DNA of 64,000 nt from Megaustenia siamemsis (lineage: Eukaryota; Mollusca; Gastropoda; Stylommatophora; Ariophantidae). Below the pieces are notes generated by a model that was not told the origin of the DNA, did no database searches, and was given only the letters and a program-made list of their open reading frames with translations. The DNA lies in NCBI GenBank assembly GCA_032433765.1, contig JAVIAB010000092.1, forward strand, positions 106,632,279 to 106,696,278. The letters run 5' to 3'. Position numbers and translations under genes: made by a program. Positions 10,796-22,764 of the stretch are shown piece after piece (position 1 is the first letter of the stretch; each line of letters begins with the position of its first letter).

Positions 10796-11010
10796 GGGGG
10801 GCATATGGTGTTAGTGACCATACATTTTACAGACCTTCAGCACATGATTTTTGTGGTCTCGGTATTACGCCTGTGATGCTTTACTTTTCCAGAAAAAAAT
10901 CTGGTACCAATTAAAGGCTGAGTGAACCCGGAATCTGTCTTATGGGATCGAACCCTACCCCTTGTCCTTTGTAGTGTCAGTTCACTAACGACTGAGCTAT
11001 TGTGGCTCCC
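10796..11010 (-). mobile_element. SINE-2, first copy
   Basis: The minus-strand head at about 11,010-10,950 is the same tRNA-like sequence as in SINE-1 (GAGCCACAATAGCTCAGTCG and a GGGTTCGATCCC B box). It continues into a different body, GGTTCACTCAGCCTTTAATT then GTAAAGCATCACAGGCG, which matches 48,892-48,640. It lies at the edge of sequence shared with arm B, where no SINE is present. Confidence 0.78.
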
Positions 11011-11614
11011 CAGCAAGCATGGTACTTGGTATTAATAATGATGACAACTTTGCAGTAATAATCAACAACATAAAAATGTTGTGGCCGCAAACTATATCTT
11101 TCCTCATTGGTTAATCAAATGAGAGAGGAAAGAACTGCCCTGCAACTCTGTGCATTAGCTCTGTTTCTTTTCTGTTTCCCTTCACCTGTATTTTACAGTT
11201 TTGATGGTAAAGAGTGTTCTTGACACGGGTCTGTAGTTTGCTTCATTTATAATAAGTAGAACGTTTCTTCTGCCTTTTCTTTCCTTCCTGATTTACTTTT
11301 CACATCTAGGTGAGAAATAGTTTACAGAGCTTTGCTCTTTGATTTCCTCTTCTGCTTTCACATTTCTTTTTAATATTGTCTTTCCAATATATTTGAGTGT
11401 ATCCTCTTACTAATAATAACTGTTAATAACTATATGGATTGTGTTTGGTTGTTTCTGTCTTGATTCATGGCCTATTGAATTCATTGTTTAATTATATACT
11501 CTTCTTTGGAGGTGTTCCCAAACCTAGTTCTTAGTTCTTTACTAATGATTTTGTCTGTCAAGCTAGCTCCCATGATTTATCTGACACATTTGTCTACTGT
11601 GACATTTAACTTAT
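11011..11614. other. Shared single-copy sequence of the inverted duplication
   Basis: No coding feature. It aligns in reverse complement with about 41,090-41,740 over nearly its whole length and is one of the best anchors of the two arms. A nine-base site, TTAACTTAT (11,606-11,614), is the left target duplication of the LINE-A composite that follows. Confidence 0.8.
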
Positions 11615-14123
11615 CTTCTTATTCTACCTTTCAGCTCCCTGTGGAGCATAGGTCTTTAACAGACATTATCATTCCAAGTCTTCCCCAACATCTTCATCTC
11701 GGCTTCTATCTGTCTTCTCCAAGAATTCCTTGGTCTTCCTCTTTGTCTTTTTCCTTGGGATTCCAAAAAAGGGCCTGTTGTGTAATACTCTCAGCTGGCT
11801 TCCGCAGTGTGTGTCCTATCCAACACCATCATCTTCGCTGTATCTCTTTATCCACTGGTATTTGACTGGTACATTTCTATAATTCTATGTTCGTGATTTT
11901 GTCCTGACATTTCCATTCTTTTATTCTGTGTAAGCATCCATTAAAGTCTGTATCTTCATGATTGCAATTTTTGTGTTCTCCATGTTTCACAGTCTTATAT
12001 TAAGACTAACTTAACTTTGGAGTTGAACATTTTTATTTAAGTGTTTAACCTAATTTCTTTAGATTTCCATATTTCCCAGTGGAAGAAATGCTTATTTGCT
12101 TTTGATATCCTTATTTTGGTATCATTTTCTGTTCCTCCCTATTTGTCTATATTACTGCTAAGATATATGTAAGACTGTACGTCTAGTAGAGGTATTACTC
12201 CTAATTTTATTTGGTTATTGCCAACTGCATTAATTTTCATAATTATTTTCGTATCTCTATTTTCATTCTTATATGTTGTGATCTCTCATCACGTATGCTC
12301 ATTTTATCCTGCATCTGTTGATGTTTGTGTGATAGGAGAGCTATGTCATCAGCAAAGTCAAATTCATCAAGTAGCTTGGTCAGTGACCACTGGATTCCAT
12401 TTCTGTTGTTTTGAGTTATTTTATAATCCAATCTATGGCCAGTAGAAAGAGAAATGGAGAAATGAAGGCATCCCTACCTTACTCATGTTTTTATTTCAAA
12501 TGCTTTTATAAGCTGTCCTTCATGCACCACACTACATTTCATTTCTTCATACATTGTTCTTATCAGATTAATCAATTTTGTGGGGATTCCGTAATGACTC
12601 AGCAACTTCCAAAGCATTCCTCTGTCTAAACTCTGAAATGCCTTTTCGTAATCTATGAATCCAATATAAAGTGGGGACTGTAGTTCTAAACTTTGTTCAA
12701 TTATTATACATAGAATAGTTATTTTATCAGCACTCGATCTGTTTTTCCTAAAACCTGCTTGTTCATCTCTCAAATGTTTCTCTATGGCCTGTTTTAGTCT
12801 CTCCAGAATGATTCTGCTTAATATCTTTTCTGGCACTGATAGTAGCATAATTCCCCTATAATTTGTGCACTGGATGTAAACTTCCTTTCTTTGGAAGTTT
12901 GATCATATAACTTTCTTTCTAGTCTTTGGGTATTTCTTCCCTCTCCCAAATTTTATCTGATAGATTACGTAACATCTTGGTAGAGGTGTTAATATCTGCT
13001 TTGATGGCTTCTGAAGGAATTTCACCTGGTCCTGTGGATTTTCCATTTTTTAATAGCTTGATGGCTTTCATTATTTCTTCTTTACTTGGTTTTCCACAGT
13101 TAACATGTAACTCTTCTTCTGCTGGTAGTATATTTGGAGGGATATTTGAGCCGGGTCTGTTCAAAAGTTCTTCAAAGTGCTCTTTCCATCTCTCCATTAG
13201 TTCCCTTAAATAACTAAGCAGATTTCCTTTCTTATCTTTAATAAAGACATTATCTGTTTGTATTTTCCACTTAATTTCTTTGTGCTGTTGTACAGTTCTT
13301 TCATATTCCCTTTATTTGCTGCTTCCTCTGCCTCTTTAACTTGTTCATCTATATATTTCCTCTAAATTCATCTTCTCACTTCTTTGTTCACCTCTGTGTA
13401 AGCTTCCTGTGTCTTGGCTTTAGTACTTCACAATTTGCTTTTATTTATGTCTGCTTTCTTATTCTTTCTTTCTTTAATTTTATCCAGGGTCTCTGCTGTC
13501 ATCCATGCCTTATTCTAGCATTCTCTTTTCCCTCAGCGTTTCTTCGCATGTCTCTTTCCATATATCCTTTACCTGTTTCCAATGATCTTCTATATTGATT
13601 GTATTTTCTAGTTGTTGGAGCACTTGGTATTTGTTTGATATTATGACTGCAAATTTATCTTTAATTCCTTGTTCTTTAATAAACCCTACATTGAAATACT
13701 TTCTGCCCTTATTTGTTGTAGTATCTTTTTAGTTTGGCTAGCAGAAAATGATGGTCTGAAGCCACATCTGCTCCTCTATATACTTTTACATCCTGTAAGG
13801 ATGACTTCAACTTATTATTAATACATATGTGGGCAATTTGATTCTCCGTTCTATGATCTGGTGACACCCATGTAGCTTTATGTATTTTTATGTTGGAATA
13901 TTGTTCCTCCTAGGCTCATTTGATTAAGAGCACAAAAATTCCCAAATATCTCTCTATTCTCGTTTATATCTCCAAGTCCATGTTTCCATAATCTCTTCGA
14001 AGCCTCTGTTGTCTGATCCTACTTTTGCATTTAGATCTCCCATCAAGATTATAATATCCTTGGCTCGTCTTTCATCATCTGACATTGCAACTGTTTACAG
14101 AATTCACCTTTAACTAAATCATC

Positions 14124-16557
14124 GTAACATGTGATGAGAAGAGATAATAACCGAATAGCAAAGCAAGCCCTCATATGGGAAACAACAGGTAAGAGAAAAG
14201 AGGAAGACCAAGGGAGACACTGAGAAGAACAATGATGAGAGAGGCAAGAGCAGCAGATTCAGCTCCCTCAATGAGATAGAGCTGCTTGCACAGAACAGAG
14301 ACAAATGGTGAGATTTGATAAAATATCTTTAAAAGAAACTTCCTCTTCTTCTTCCTTTTAGCTCCCAGTGGAGCATAGGTCTTCAACAAACACTTTCCAA
14401 GTCGTTCTGTTTTTTGCAATTCTTTTAAGATCATTCCATGTCTTCCCCATCATCTTCATCTCTGCTTCGATCTGTCCTCTCCAAGAATTCCTTGGTCTTC
14501 CTCTTTGTCTTTTTCCCTGGGGATTCCAAAAAAGGGCCTGTTGTGTAATACTCTCAGTCGGCTTCCGTAGTGTGTGTCTTATCCATCGCCATCGTCTTCG
14601 CTGTATCTCTTTATCACTGGTATTTGACTGGTACATTTCCATAATTCCACGTTAGTGACTTTGTCCTGCCATTTCCATCCCTTTATTCTGCGCAAGCATC
14701 CATTAATGAAAGTCTGTACCTTCGTGATTGTCAATTTTGTTATTCTCCATGTTTCACAGCCATATAATAGGACGACTTAACATTTGAGTTGAAATTTTTA
14801 TTTTTGTATTTAGCCTAATTTCTTTGGATTTCCATATGTTTCCCAGTGCAATGAAAGCTCCTCTTGCTTTTGATATCCTTATTTTGGTATCATTTTCTGT
14901 TCCTCCCTCTTTATCTATATTACTGCCCAGATATATAAGATTGTACGTCTAGTAGAGGTATTTCTCCTAGTTTTATTTGGTTATGCCAACTGCATTAATT
15001 CTCATAATGTTGGTCTTATCTCTATTAATCTTTAGTCCTAGCTTTGTGATCTCTCATCTAATATACTCATTTTATCCTGCATCTGTTGATGGCTGTGTGA
15101 TAGGAGAGCTATGTCATCAGCAAAGTCTAAATCATCAAGTTGTTTGGTCAGTGACCACTGGATCCCATTTCTGTTGTTTTGAGTTATTTTCATAATCCAA
15201 TCTATGGCCAGTAGAAAGAGAAATGGAGACAGAAGGCATCCTTGCCTTACTCCTGTTTTATTTCAAATGCTTCTGTAAGCTGTCCTTCATGCACCACACT
15301 ACATTTTGTTCCTTCATACATTGTTTTTATCAGGTTAATAAACTTTATGGGGATTCCGTAATGACTCAGCAACTTCCAAAGCATTCTTCTGTCTAAACTA
15401 TCAAATGCCTTTTCGTAATCTATGAATCCAATATAAAGTGGGGATTTTAGTTCTAAACTTTGTTCAACTATTATACGTAGAGTAGTTATTTGATCAGCAC
15501 ATGATCTGTTCTTCCTAAAACCTGCTTGTTCATCTCTCAAGTGTTTCTCTATAGCCTCTTTTAGTCTCTCCAGAATGATTCTGCCTAATATTTTTCCTGG
15601 CACTGATAGTAGCATAATTCCCCTATAATTTGTGCACTCCTGTAAACTTCCTTTCTTTGGTAGTTTGATCATATAACCTTCTTTCCAGTCTTTAGGTATT
15701 TCTTCCCTCTCCCAAATTTTATCCAATAGATCATGTAATATCTTGGTAGAGGTGTTAATATCTGCTTTGATGGCTTCCGAAGGAATTCGTCTGGTCCTGT
15801 GGCTTTACCATCTTTTAATAGTTTGATGGCTTTCATTATTTCTTCTTTGCTTGGTTTTCCGCAGTTAACGTGTAACTCTTCTTCTGCTGGTAGTATATCT
15901 GGAGGATTATTTGAGCCGGGTCTGTTCAAAAGTTCTTCAAAGTGCTCTTTCCATCTCTCCATTTGTTCCCTTATATTACTAAGCAGATTTCCTTTCTTAT
16001 CTGTGATAAAGGCGTTGATCTGTTTGTATTTTCCACCTAATTTCTTTGTGCTGTTGTACAGTTCTTTCATATTCCCTTTATTTGCTGCTTCTTCTGCCTC
16101 TTTAGCTAGTTCATCTATATATTTCCTCTTATCCCTTTTAATACATCTTCTCACTTCTTTGTTCACCTCTGTGTAAGCTTCCTGTGTCTTGGCTTTAGTA
16201 CTTCAATTTGCTTTTATTTATGTCTGCTTTCTTATTCTTTCTTTCTTTAATTTTATCCAGGGTCTCTGCTGTCATCCATGCCTTATCCTGGCGTTCTCTT
16301 TTCCCCAGTGTTCCTTCGCATGTCTTTTTCCATATATTTTTTACCTGTTTCCAATGATCTTCTATATTGATTGTATTTTCTAGTTGTTGGAGGACTTGGT
16401 ATTTGTTTGCTATTGTGACTGCGAATTTATCTTTAATTCCTTGTTTAAAACAAGGAATTAAAAGAAAACTGCTAGAACAAAAATTCAGATAGGAGGTGTA
16501 TCTTGGTCTAAGCCCTATGGGCCGGCTACGGCTCGAAAGGTCAATAGAATAGAATAG
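14124..16557 (+). mobile_element. LINE-B 3' end inserted in LINE-A, itself interrupted at 14,339-16,457
   Basis: Plus strand, two pieces, 14,124-14,338 and 16,458-16,557. The coding part resembles the C-terminus at 35,631-35,428, ending GRPRETLRRTLMREARAA and WRDLIKYL, typical of a non-LTR element tail. The 3' untranslated part ends GCTCGAAAGGTCAATAGAAT followed by a TAGAA repeat. It is flanked by exact 8-bp duplications AAATCATC (14,116-14,123 and 16,558-16,565) that lie within the LINE-A endonuclease between YAPTND and DDLVKGEF. Confidence 0.85.
14339..16457 (-). mobile_element. LINE-A (RTE clade) copy 3, nested inside LINE-B
   Basis: Minus strand, 5'-truncated, about 2.1 kb. The frame at 16,166-15,669 covers the linker (NKEVRRCIKRDKRKY, GKPSKEEIMKAIKLL). 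The frame at 15,726-15,247 covers reverse-transcriptase fingers and palm (KLPKKGS, LLSVPGKIL, EQAGFRKNRSCADQ, FIDYEKAFDSL). Then RQGCLLSP and FADDIALLSHSHQQ follow after a frameshift, and the C-terminus is at 14,642-14,358. Flanking direct repeats TTAAAAGAAA (14,329-14,338 and 16,458-16,467) are in the LINE-B 3' region. The 5' junction contains a short fold-back, TTCCTTGTTT followed by AAAACAAGGAA. Confidence 0.87.
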
Positions 16558-17399
16558 AAATCATCCTAATCATTGGTTGGTGCATAGCATTGGATTATGT
16601 GTATTTTTACTTTGTTTTTTGTTGTTTTAAATGTTGCTCTCATTAGTCTTGGCCCTACTGCTTCCCATTCTATCAGTGTCTTCTGTGCATTTCTTGATAA
16701 CATTATGATAAATCCTTGACTATGTTGTGCTCCAGGTTCCCAGTGTCCTGATGATAAAATCACCTCTCCTGTATTTATCATTTCCTTCCTAGCCATCTTG
16801 TTTCACACAGCCCTAGAATATATATTTTGTAATTTCTAATTTCTGGTGCTACCTGTGCAGCTTTTTCTTGTTCATTTAAGGTACATACATTCCAGGTGCC
16901 AATTCTGGAGGATTTCCTAGTAGACAAAAGGTGAGTCAGCAACCCAGACTCCTTACGGCTTTCTCTGAATTGTGTCATACATCTCTTAGACAGAGAGCCT
17001 TTATCTTACCTGGATGGCAAATTTACTTCTTTGACTTGTCAATATTTGTGAAGCTTTTAGGCTTATTGTTTTACAGTACAGGTTAGTCAGTCCCAATCCA
17101 ACTCTCCTTAGTCGCCTCTTACGAATAGGCATGGTAAGAAACAGCGCCACTATTCTTAACTCCCCTTTGTGCCTCGCAGTGCACAGGCACATTTAAATTA
17201 TTAGTTATTGCAAAATCTAGCTTTCAGGTTCTTTTTTAAAATATGTTGTGATTTCTTTCTTTGTTAATAATGATATCATTTTGCCTAAAATTTGGCTTGC
17301 TTTTCTGCATCATAAGTCCTCTCTTCCATTGCTTGGAGATAGGGGACAAATATAAAATATACAACATATTGAATATCACGTGATGATGCAAGAGAGCTA

Positions 17400-17520
17400 C
17401 AGAAAAGTAAATCTATAGAAAGATGAAACAAACTACAACATTTCAGCAAAAACCTTCATCAGCCACAAACCAACAGATAATATTATAAAAACAAACACAA
17501 AAAGCTGGCAAGTACAAATC
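17400..17520 (-). repeat. Dispersed repeat related to the GCCGAAACG-ended family
   Basis: On the minus strand it reads CTGATGAAGGTTTTTGCTGA then AATGTTGTAGTTTG, a decayed version of the motif at 10,370-10,410. Its mirror copy is 34,600-34,705, so it predates the inverted duplication. Confidence 0.5.
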
Positions 17521-17744
17521 TTAAAATGGATAAAGATGTCTAATTGTAGTGTATAACGTAATGTTCTTAATACCATTTAGTGTTTATTTTGCATATCTAC
17601 TACTGCTTGCTTGTTGTCATGTCACATGACAGCAATGGTATTTGAGATCTTCTGCCACTAATTTCATTAATTATTTATTTGCCACTTATCAACTTGTTGA
17701 AATCATTTTTCTTATTTGAAATTTCACTGAACCATCTTAGAAGT

Positions 17745-17900
17745 AATCTTTTTTTTTAAATTATACTGTTTCATCTGATTGCTGTTGGATGCTCTTTTCT
17801 TTCTTTGCTGTTTCATATAACTGCAGTTGGATGCTTTTTCTGTTTCTGCTGATTCATCTGTTTGCTGTTTATTTTTTTTGCTGTTTCCTCTCATGCTTTG
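17745..17900 (-). repeat. Short tandem array, about 40-bp unit (arm A version)
   Basis: About three degenerate copies of a unit reading, on the minus strand, GAGCATCCAACAGCAATCAG then ATGAAACAGC. The arm B version at 34,120-34,410 has about seven cleaner copies. Confidence 0.75.
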
Positions 17901-19063
17901 GATGCTATGTCAAAATTATTTAATTTCTTGTTTTTGAATGAAACTCAAAATTGGTCTGACATCTACTTTTGTTTTTAATTTTTAATATCTTTGCCATTGC
18001 ATGTCATACCTTTTTGTTACATTCAGCATTCTTCTGTGATGGTTCATTCTAGTGGTTGTAAATCTTTCTTTTGTAGTCATATTTTCATTAAAAAAGACAT
18101 TTAAATAAAGTAAATTGAATACATTGAAAGAGGATTATCAGTTATAAATCTCATGTAATATTTAATAACATTGCTGATGAAGAATGATGCATCTGGACAA
18201 CCACTTTCAAAATGTATGGCGGAATGTTTCTAAAACAAAGATCATGCCATCTTCCACATTTAGCCTGCTTCTTTTTGTTTTTGCTATTGCTTTTGTTTTA
18301 ATATGAAGAGGCGTTGAAAATCAACTCCTCAGAGAAATGTTTATGTAAATTAAAAGTAAAATATTTAGGGTGATCTTCTACAGTGTTAAAAGGGCACCTC
18401 AAAGAATTTCTCAATATTTCTTTGTTGAAAGTCTGAGTCTGAAACAATGGGATGCAAATTTAAAAATGCAATTTGATATTTAAGTTTGTTATTGTGAACA
18501 TCTCTTACTTGTAACATATAATTTTATTGTAATAATAATGCAGAATTTGTATGTTATATTTGTTGAAGGATTGAATCAAGGTGTGATGAGGCAGATATAG
18601 AAATGAAATGATTAGTTAAAAATTTTCTAAATTAAAGAGTGTCATACATTTATTGAGAGACTGAGTGTAAGTGAGATACAGGAGAAGAAAGAAACATATA
18701 AGCTGGGGAAGGGGGGATAAAATACAGAGAGAAATATAGTTATTGAATTATTTATTTAAAAATTGGATGATTAGAAAATTAATAATTAATCTTTTTTGAT
18801 ATAGACACTATATGTATTTTTATGGTTTTTCTACTTAACTCATTAGTTGCAAGATGGGATTTGTTTGTCATGTCCAAAAGTGAATAAATGTGGATAAACA
18901 ACTTATAGACCACATAGTTTCTTGCAGGATCAGCAACTCAAAATGGATCAAAACATCACTGTATTATTTCTATTAAGTTATATAGCAACAGTGTATGTCT
19001 ATGGTGATTGGAACTTTGATATAGAATACCTATTGCATTATATTACCTTCTAGGACAGACAAG

Positions 19064-19772
19064 ATGTACCCTTTCCACACCAATGAGAAAGATGCAGTCA
19101 TCTATACAGACGAAACTGTAAGACGACACCAAAGAAGTGCATGGGCATTTACAGCACACTCAGCAGGCAGAATAGTCAAGGAAAACAGTGGTGCATACAT
19201 TATGACCATGAGTAGCATGACGATAGAGGTGATGGCAGTGACCAAGGCATTCATCTGGTTAGAGTCACAAGACTACACCCACGTCTGTATACTGAGTGAT
19301 TCGATGAGCATGATAAAAAAAGTGGAGGTGGGATCTGTATGTATGCAATGGGTAGTGTCATTACGGAAGTAAAAAATATGTATGTAAGGTCACCTTTGTC
19401 TGTCCCAGAACATGCGGAAGTACAAGGAAATGAAAGAGTGCACAGATTGGCTAGCTGTGCTATTGTTTATGATGGTCAACCAATGGATCAGGTGAACATT
19501 ATCAGTGCCTTCTGGGAAATGAGAAGGACACAGGACTTCGACAAGAGTCCACATAACTCCTTCGGATAAAAGAGATGGGAGTTAAGATGGGCACCACCAG
19601 AAAAGAGAAACTTAGTGGGCATATAAGAAGACTAATCAACCAACACAGAACTGGAGTCGTCATTCGCATTTTACATTGCGAGACTTGCTGAGGAGGGGAT
19701 CTAAGCACCTATGGACATGTTCAGAGCACAATGATGATGACCCGCTAATAACTCAATATCCACCAAAACCTA
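19064..19772 (+). mobile_element. RNase H-bearing LINE remnant (3' part)
   Basis: The frame at 19,064-19,372 reads AVIYTDETVRRHQRSAWAFT, then MTIEVMAVTKAFIWLES and CILSDSMSMIKKV. These are the D, E and D blocks of a retroelement ribonuclease H (the usual DG after YTD is DE here). After a frameshift, VPEHAEVQGNERVHRLAS (19,405-19,460) supplies the fourth (H/D) block. LRDLLRRGSKHLWTCSEHND (19,680-19,740) matches the cysteine-containing C-terminus common to such elements. At the mirrored place arm B (30,170-30,240) keeps the flank up to GATGTACCCT-like sequence and then differs. Broken, non-functional. Confidence 0.75.
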
Positions 19773-20493
19773 TCCAAAATATGCTGACATACAGTTTTGC
19801 AAGTGGTTACACTTTTAAGGATTGTTTTATTCTATTTATTTGTAAATTACATTTTTACCCACTTGTACAAAATATATCTTTGTTTTTAGAAAAGACAATT
19901 TGTGAAATTATTGAATAAATTTGTAACAGCCATTAATGTCATCCTACAACTTTACCATTCACAAACTTATAAAAAAACTACTAGAATTTTTCATGAAAGA
20001 ATACTCAACATCATAGACAGTTGTTTATCACTGACACTTTAGTTAATTTGCTCATTTGTGTCTTTGCTAGAAGTTAAAATACATTTCTTCTGTTATACAT
20101 TCAAAATGATGAAGAAGTCATATCTTAAAATATAAATACTTTTGTCATTACAAATTGAACATTGCATCCCCCAAAACTCTCAGATTTACCATTCTTTGAT
20201 CTTTTTGTTACAAGCATTAACTCCTAAAATATTATTTACACACAAATATTGACATTAGCTAAACATTTTTCATTTCGTATATGGTGTCACAAATTGAAAC
20301 CACTCACATAAATATCTTTTGTAAGAATAAGGAGAATGTACTAGTATCAGGACATCTTCCTACATAAATGCTGTTAAATTTCAAGATTAGAACCAAAATA
20401 CCACTTTGATATAGCAACTAGCAGCTGTCCAATTTAAAATGTAAAATACTTTAATACCCAGTGAAGCTGTGCTGTATATCTGATTTTGTTCAA
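19773..20493. other. AT-rich shared sequence, no gene
   Basis: It aligns in reverse complement with 28,270-28,660 and 29,484-29,810. The only break is the 815-bp retroposon of arm B, whose empty site is here near 20,090-20,110. Confidence 0.65.
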
Positions 20494-20765
20494 TTAATTG
20501 TTCATGCCTTGACATGGGCAATCAATGAGGCCCACAATTCTTGTTCATGCCTTGACATGGGCAATCAATGAGGCCCACTTCTTGTTCATGCCTTGACATG
20601 GGTAATCAATGAGGCCCACAATTCTTGTTCATGCCTTGACATGGGCAATCAATGAGGCCCACAATTCTTGTTCATGCCTTGACATGGGCAATCAATGAGG
20701 CCTACAATTCTTGTTCATGCCTTGACATGGGCAATCAATGAGGCCCACAATTCTTGTTCATAAAC
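20494..20765 (+). repeat. 43-bp tandem repeat, about 6 copies
   Basis: TTCATGCCTTGACATGGG starts at 20,501, 20,544, 20,585, 20,628, 20,671 and 20,714, a 43-bp period (one unit is 41). Copies are almost identical, which points to recent expansion. Arm B has a single unit at about 28,216-28,262. Confidence 0.93.
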
Positions 20766-21582
20766 TTTATTGTTGAATAGCTTCCTTCATGCTATTATAA
20801 GTGATGTGATGTCACATTATATGATGTCACATTATATATGATTTTATTTATTTGTCATCCTATGCAATTTTTTGCAAGGAATTTTGTAAAAGGTTATCAA
20901 AACTTTTAGAAATTTAATTTTGAAAGTAAACAAAATGCGTGTATTTTTATCAAGTTCAAATATATAATTTAACAAAAGCAATTATTTGTTACTGACATCT
21001 GACAACCAGTTAGCACTCTTGTTATATGTGATGTTCTGTATTGTTACTAATGCTCTCAGAAATAATCTGTTTCATTAATTTGTATTAACTATTGTTAATT
21101 TATTTCTTTAATACAGAAAAGCATATATCAGGTGCAAAGTAGGTCTACTTGTTAAAAGGTGAAATTGGCTCTTTTTACACAAAGAGCCCAGGGTTTCAGA
21201 TTGGGTTCATCAGTTATCTCATGAGAATAAAATAGATATCTGACCTGTAGTGAGGGAAGTAATGGCATAAAGAAGATAAACAATGTGACCAAGAGAGTGA
21301 TGCCCCTTTACTCCACTCCTCAATGTTGGTAATGCTTGTGTTCATGTGATGACTAAAAGAGTATGCCTCTTCTACATCCACCCCTAGAAGAAAGTTAAGT
21401 GAGTGTGGTTGTATTGTGATGTGGTTTACAGTAAAATTTTGATATTTCCACTTTTGGCCCAAAACTTCAGTGCCTTATTTTTCAGTACTGGATTGTCTTC
21501 CCTAACCATTTGTCCAGATTAGACTAGTTACTGGGTAAAGGCATCAAGATGCATAGAAATCTGAAGCTGCTGTAAAGCTTAT
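20766..21582. other. Arm A inner end and start of spacer, no gene
   Basis: To 21,112 the sequence matches 27,893-28,220 in reverse complement at about 90% by eye. From 21,113 the match ends and the spacer begins. Nothing recognisable lies in 21,113-21,582. The open frame 21,462-21,214 on the minus strand has no family features. Confidence 0.65.
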
Positions 21583-22172
21583 TATCATCATCATTTTGTG
21601 CCATACCAGTTGGCGTAGGTGATCATGTCCCTCCACAGTCTTCTATCTACAGTGCATCGTATCAGTTCTGTTGTTGACTGTTTTCCATGCCATGACACCA
21701 AGCTATCCAGTATTTTCTCTCTTTGTCGCCCGCGATCTCTCTCTCCTTTTATTTTGCCAATTGTAACCAAGTATTCCAACTTTCCTCTTCTCATGATGTG
21801 CCCGAAAAATGTTGATTGCTTCTTTCTGATGTTTTTTAAGAGCTCCCTTTTTGTGTTGGCCTCTTTGAGAACTTCTTCATTGATCTTTTTAGCTGTCCAG
21901 GGAACTTTCAACATTCTTCCGAGAAATCCCATCTCTGTGGCCTCTAATCGTCTTTTCATTTGTTTGTCTACTGTCCATGATTCACTTCCATAGGTCAGAA
22001 ATGGTTCTATATAGCACCGATGAACTCTCATTTTTATTGACATAGATTTGTTGCATAAGATATTTTTTCATTTTCTGAAATGCCATTTTGACCTGATCTA
22101 TTCTGCTTTTTATTTCTGTGGTGCATCTCCCATCTGATGTTATTATTGTGCCCAAGTATTTGAAACATAAAC
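21583..22172 (-). mobile_element. LINE-C, C-terminal part and (ATG)n tail
   Basis: The minus-strand frame at 22,043-21,591 reads RVHRCYIEPFLTYGSESWTV, then EEVLKEANTKRELL, FFGHIMRRGKLEYL, RGRQREKILDSL and WYGTK, then a stop. This is the well-known post-reverse-transcriptase region of an endonuclease-type non-LTR element. The 3' end runs into ATGATGATGATAATAAGC, a trinucleotide tail. Similar flanks (TAAAGCTTATTAT on the left, TAAAAGCTGATTAT on the right) are a possible, imperfect target duplication. Other copies are at 45,236-45,523 and 53,325-54,135. Confidence 0.85.
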
Positions 22173-22764
22173 GTAAAAGCTGATTATAATAAAAATTTTA
22201 AAAAAAGGAAAAAGTGGTATGGTAATAGCTTTACGTAGTGAGAAACAAAACAAAAGTATAACATTTCAGCCAAGAAGGCCTTCAACTGGAACAATAAAGC
22301 TTTTAGTAAAGGCTGGCATAACCTTATACAAAAATACATTTTCTTAAAATAAAAGATTACTTACTGTCTTATGCACATGCACCCCCAAGAATTGTGAGGA
22401 GCTGCAATATTTTTGTTCTGAGTCTAAGTGTATTGTATTTGACAGTTATTAACCTTTACTGCTGCAAGGTTTTCTGTGACATTGTCTATCTTTATGACTT
22501 TTGGTCTTCCTTGAGCATTGAAACCAGTCTATCAACTCTTGCATCACAGCAAGTTACTGGTTCAGTGGTTTAATGCATAGAATTCAAAATCAAAAATTTG
22601 TTTGTGTCTCTATACATTTAGTTGTGATTTCAACAGTTCACCTGAATTTCACCATTTCTTATTCTGTATTTTGCAGTAACCAGTAATGTTTGTGACATTT
22701 CACATGTTATCTTTTTCTCTAATGCCTACCTTAACTATAGGACTATGTTTGATATAGTTAAATT
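22173..22764. other. Spacer sequence with a decayed dispersed repeat
   Basis: At 22,190-22,330 the minus strand carries a diverged form of the GAAGGC...GCCGAAACG repeat (here AGTTGAAGGCCTTCTTGGCT). From 22,380 to 22,764 I see nothing recognisable. Confidence 0.5.

Larger units (their letters stand above)
11615..17192 (-). mobile_element. LINE-A (RTE clade) copy 2, near full length, interrupted at 14,124-16,557
   Basis: Minus strand, in two pieces, 11,615-14,123 and 16,558-17,192, about 3.1 kb without the insert. From its 5' end: IGTWNVCTL and GLCETRW (17,000-16,780) and QCYAPTND (16,570), then after the insert LMGDLNAKVG (14,050) and ADVASDHH (13,770). These are the ordered blocks of an apurinic-type endonuclease. 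Then comes the reverse transcriptase (FRKNRSSADK, FIDYEKAF, FADDIALL near 12,350) and the arginine-rich C-terminus. All frames are broken. It is flanked by TTAACTTAT (11,606) and TTAAATTAT (17,193). Arm B at 41,090-41,130 is the uninterrupted site, so insertion followed the inverted duplication. Confidence 0.85.
17193..19063. other. AT-rich non-coding sequence shared between arms
   Basis: No gene. Segments 17,235-17,520, 17,740-18,120, 18,360-18,760 and 18,855-19,060 have reverse-complement partners at 36,150-36,345, 33,290-34,720 and 30,230-30,430. It includes the repeats listed separately at 17,400 and 17,745. A purine-rich stretch at 18,680-18,735 mirrors a CT-rich stretch at 33,355-33,420. 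Confidence 0.6.
1..21112 (+). repeat. Arm A of a giant imperfect inverted duplication
   Basis: Reverse complements of many segments of this arm occur, in mirrored order, between 46,390 and 27,893. Pairs I aligned by eye include 330-600 with 46,150-46,370, 880-1,040 with 45,700-45,830, 3,385-3,530 with 43,577-43,717, 11,050-11,610 with 41,100-41,740, 17,235-17,390 with 36,200-36,345, 20,160-20,280 with 28,500-28,600 and 20,955-21,112 with 27,893-28,050. Aligned stretches look about 85-90% identical. The sum of paired coordinates drifts from about 46,700 to 52,800 because each arm has gained private insertions. The left end of the arm lies at or before the window start. Confidence 0.9.
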
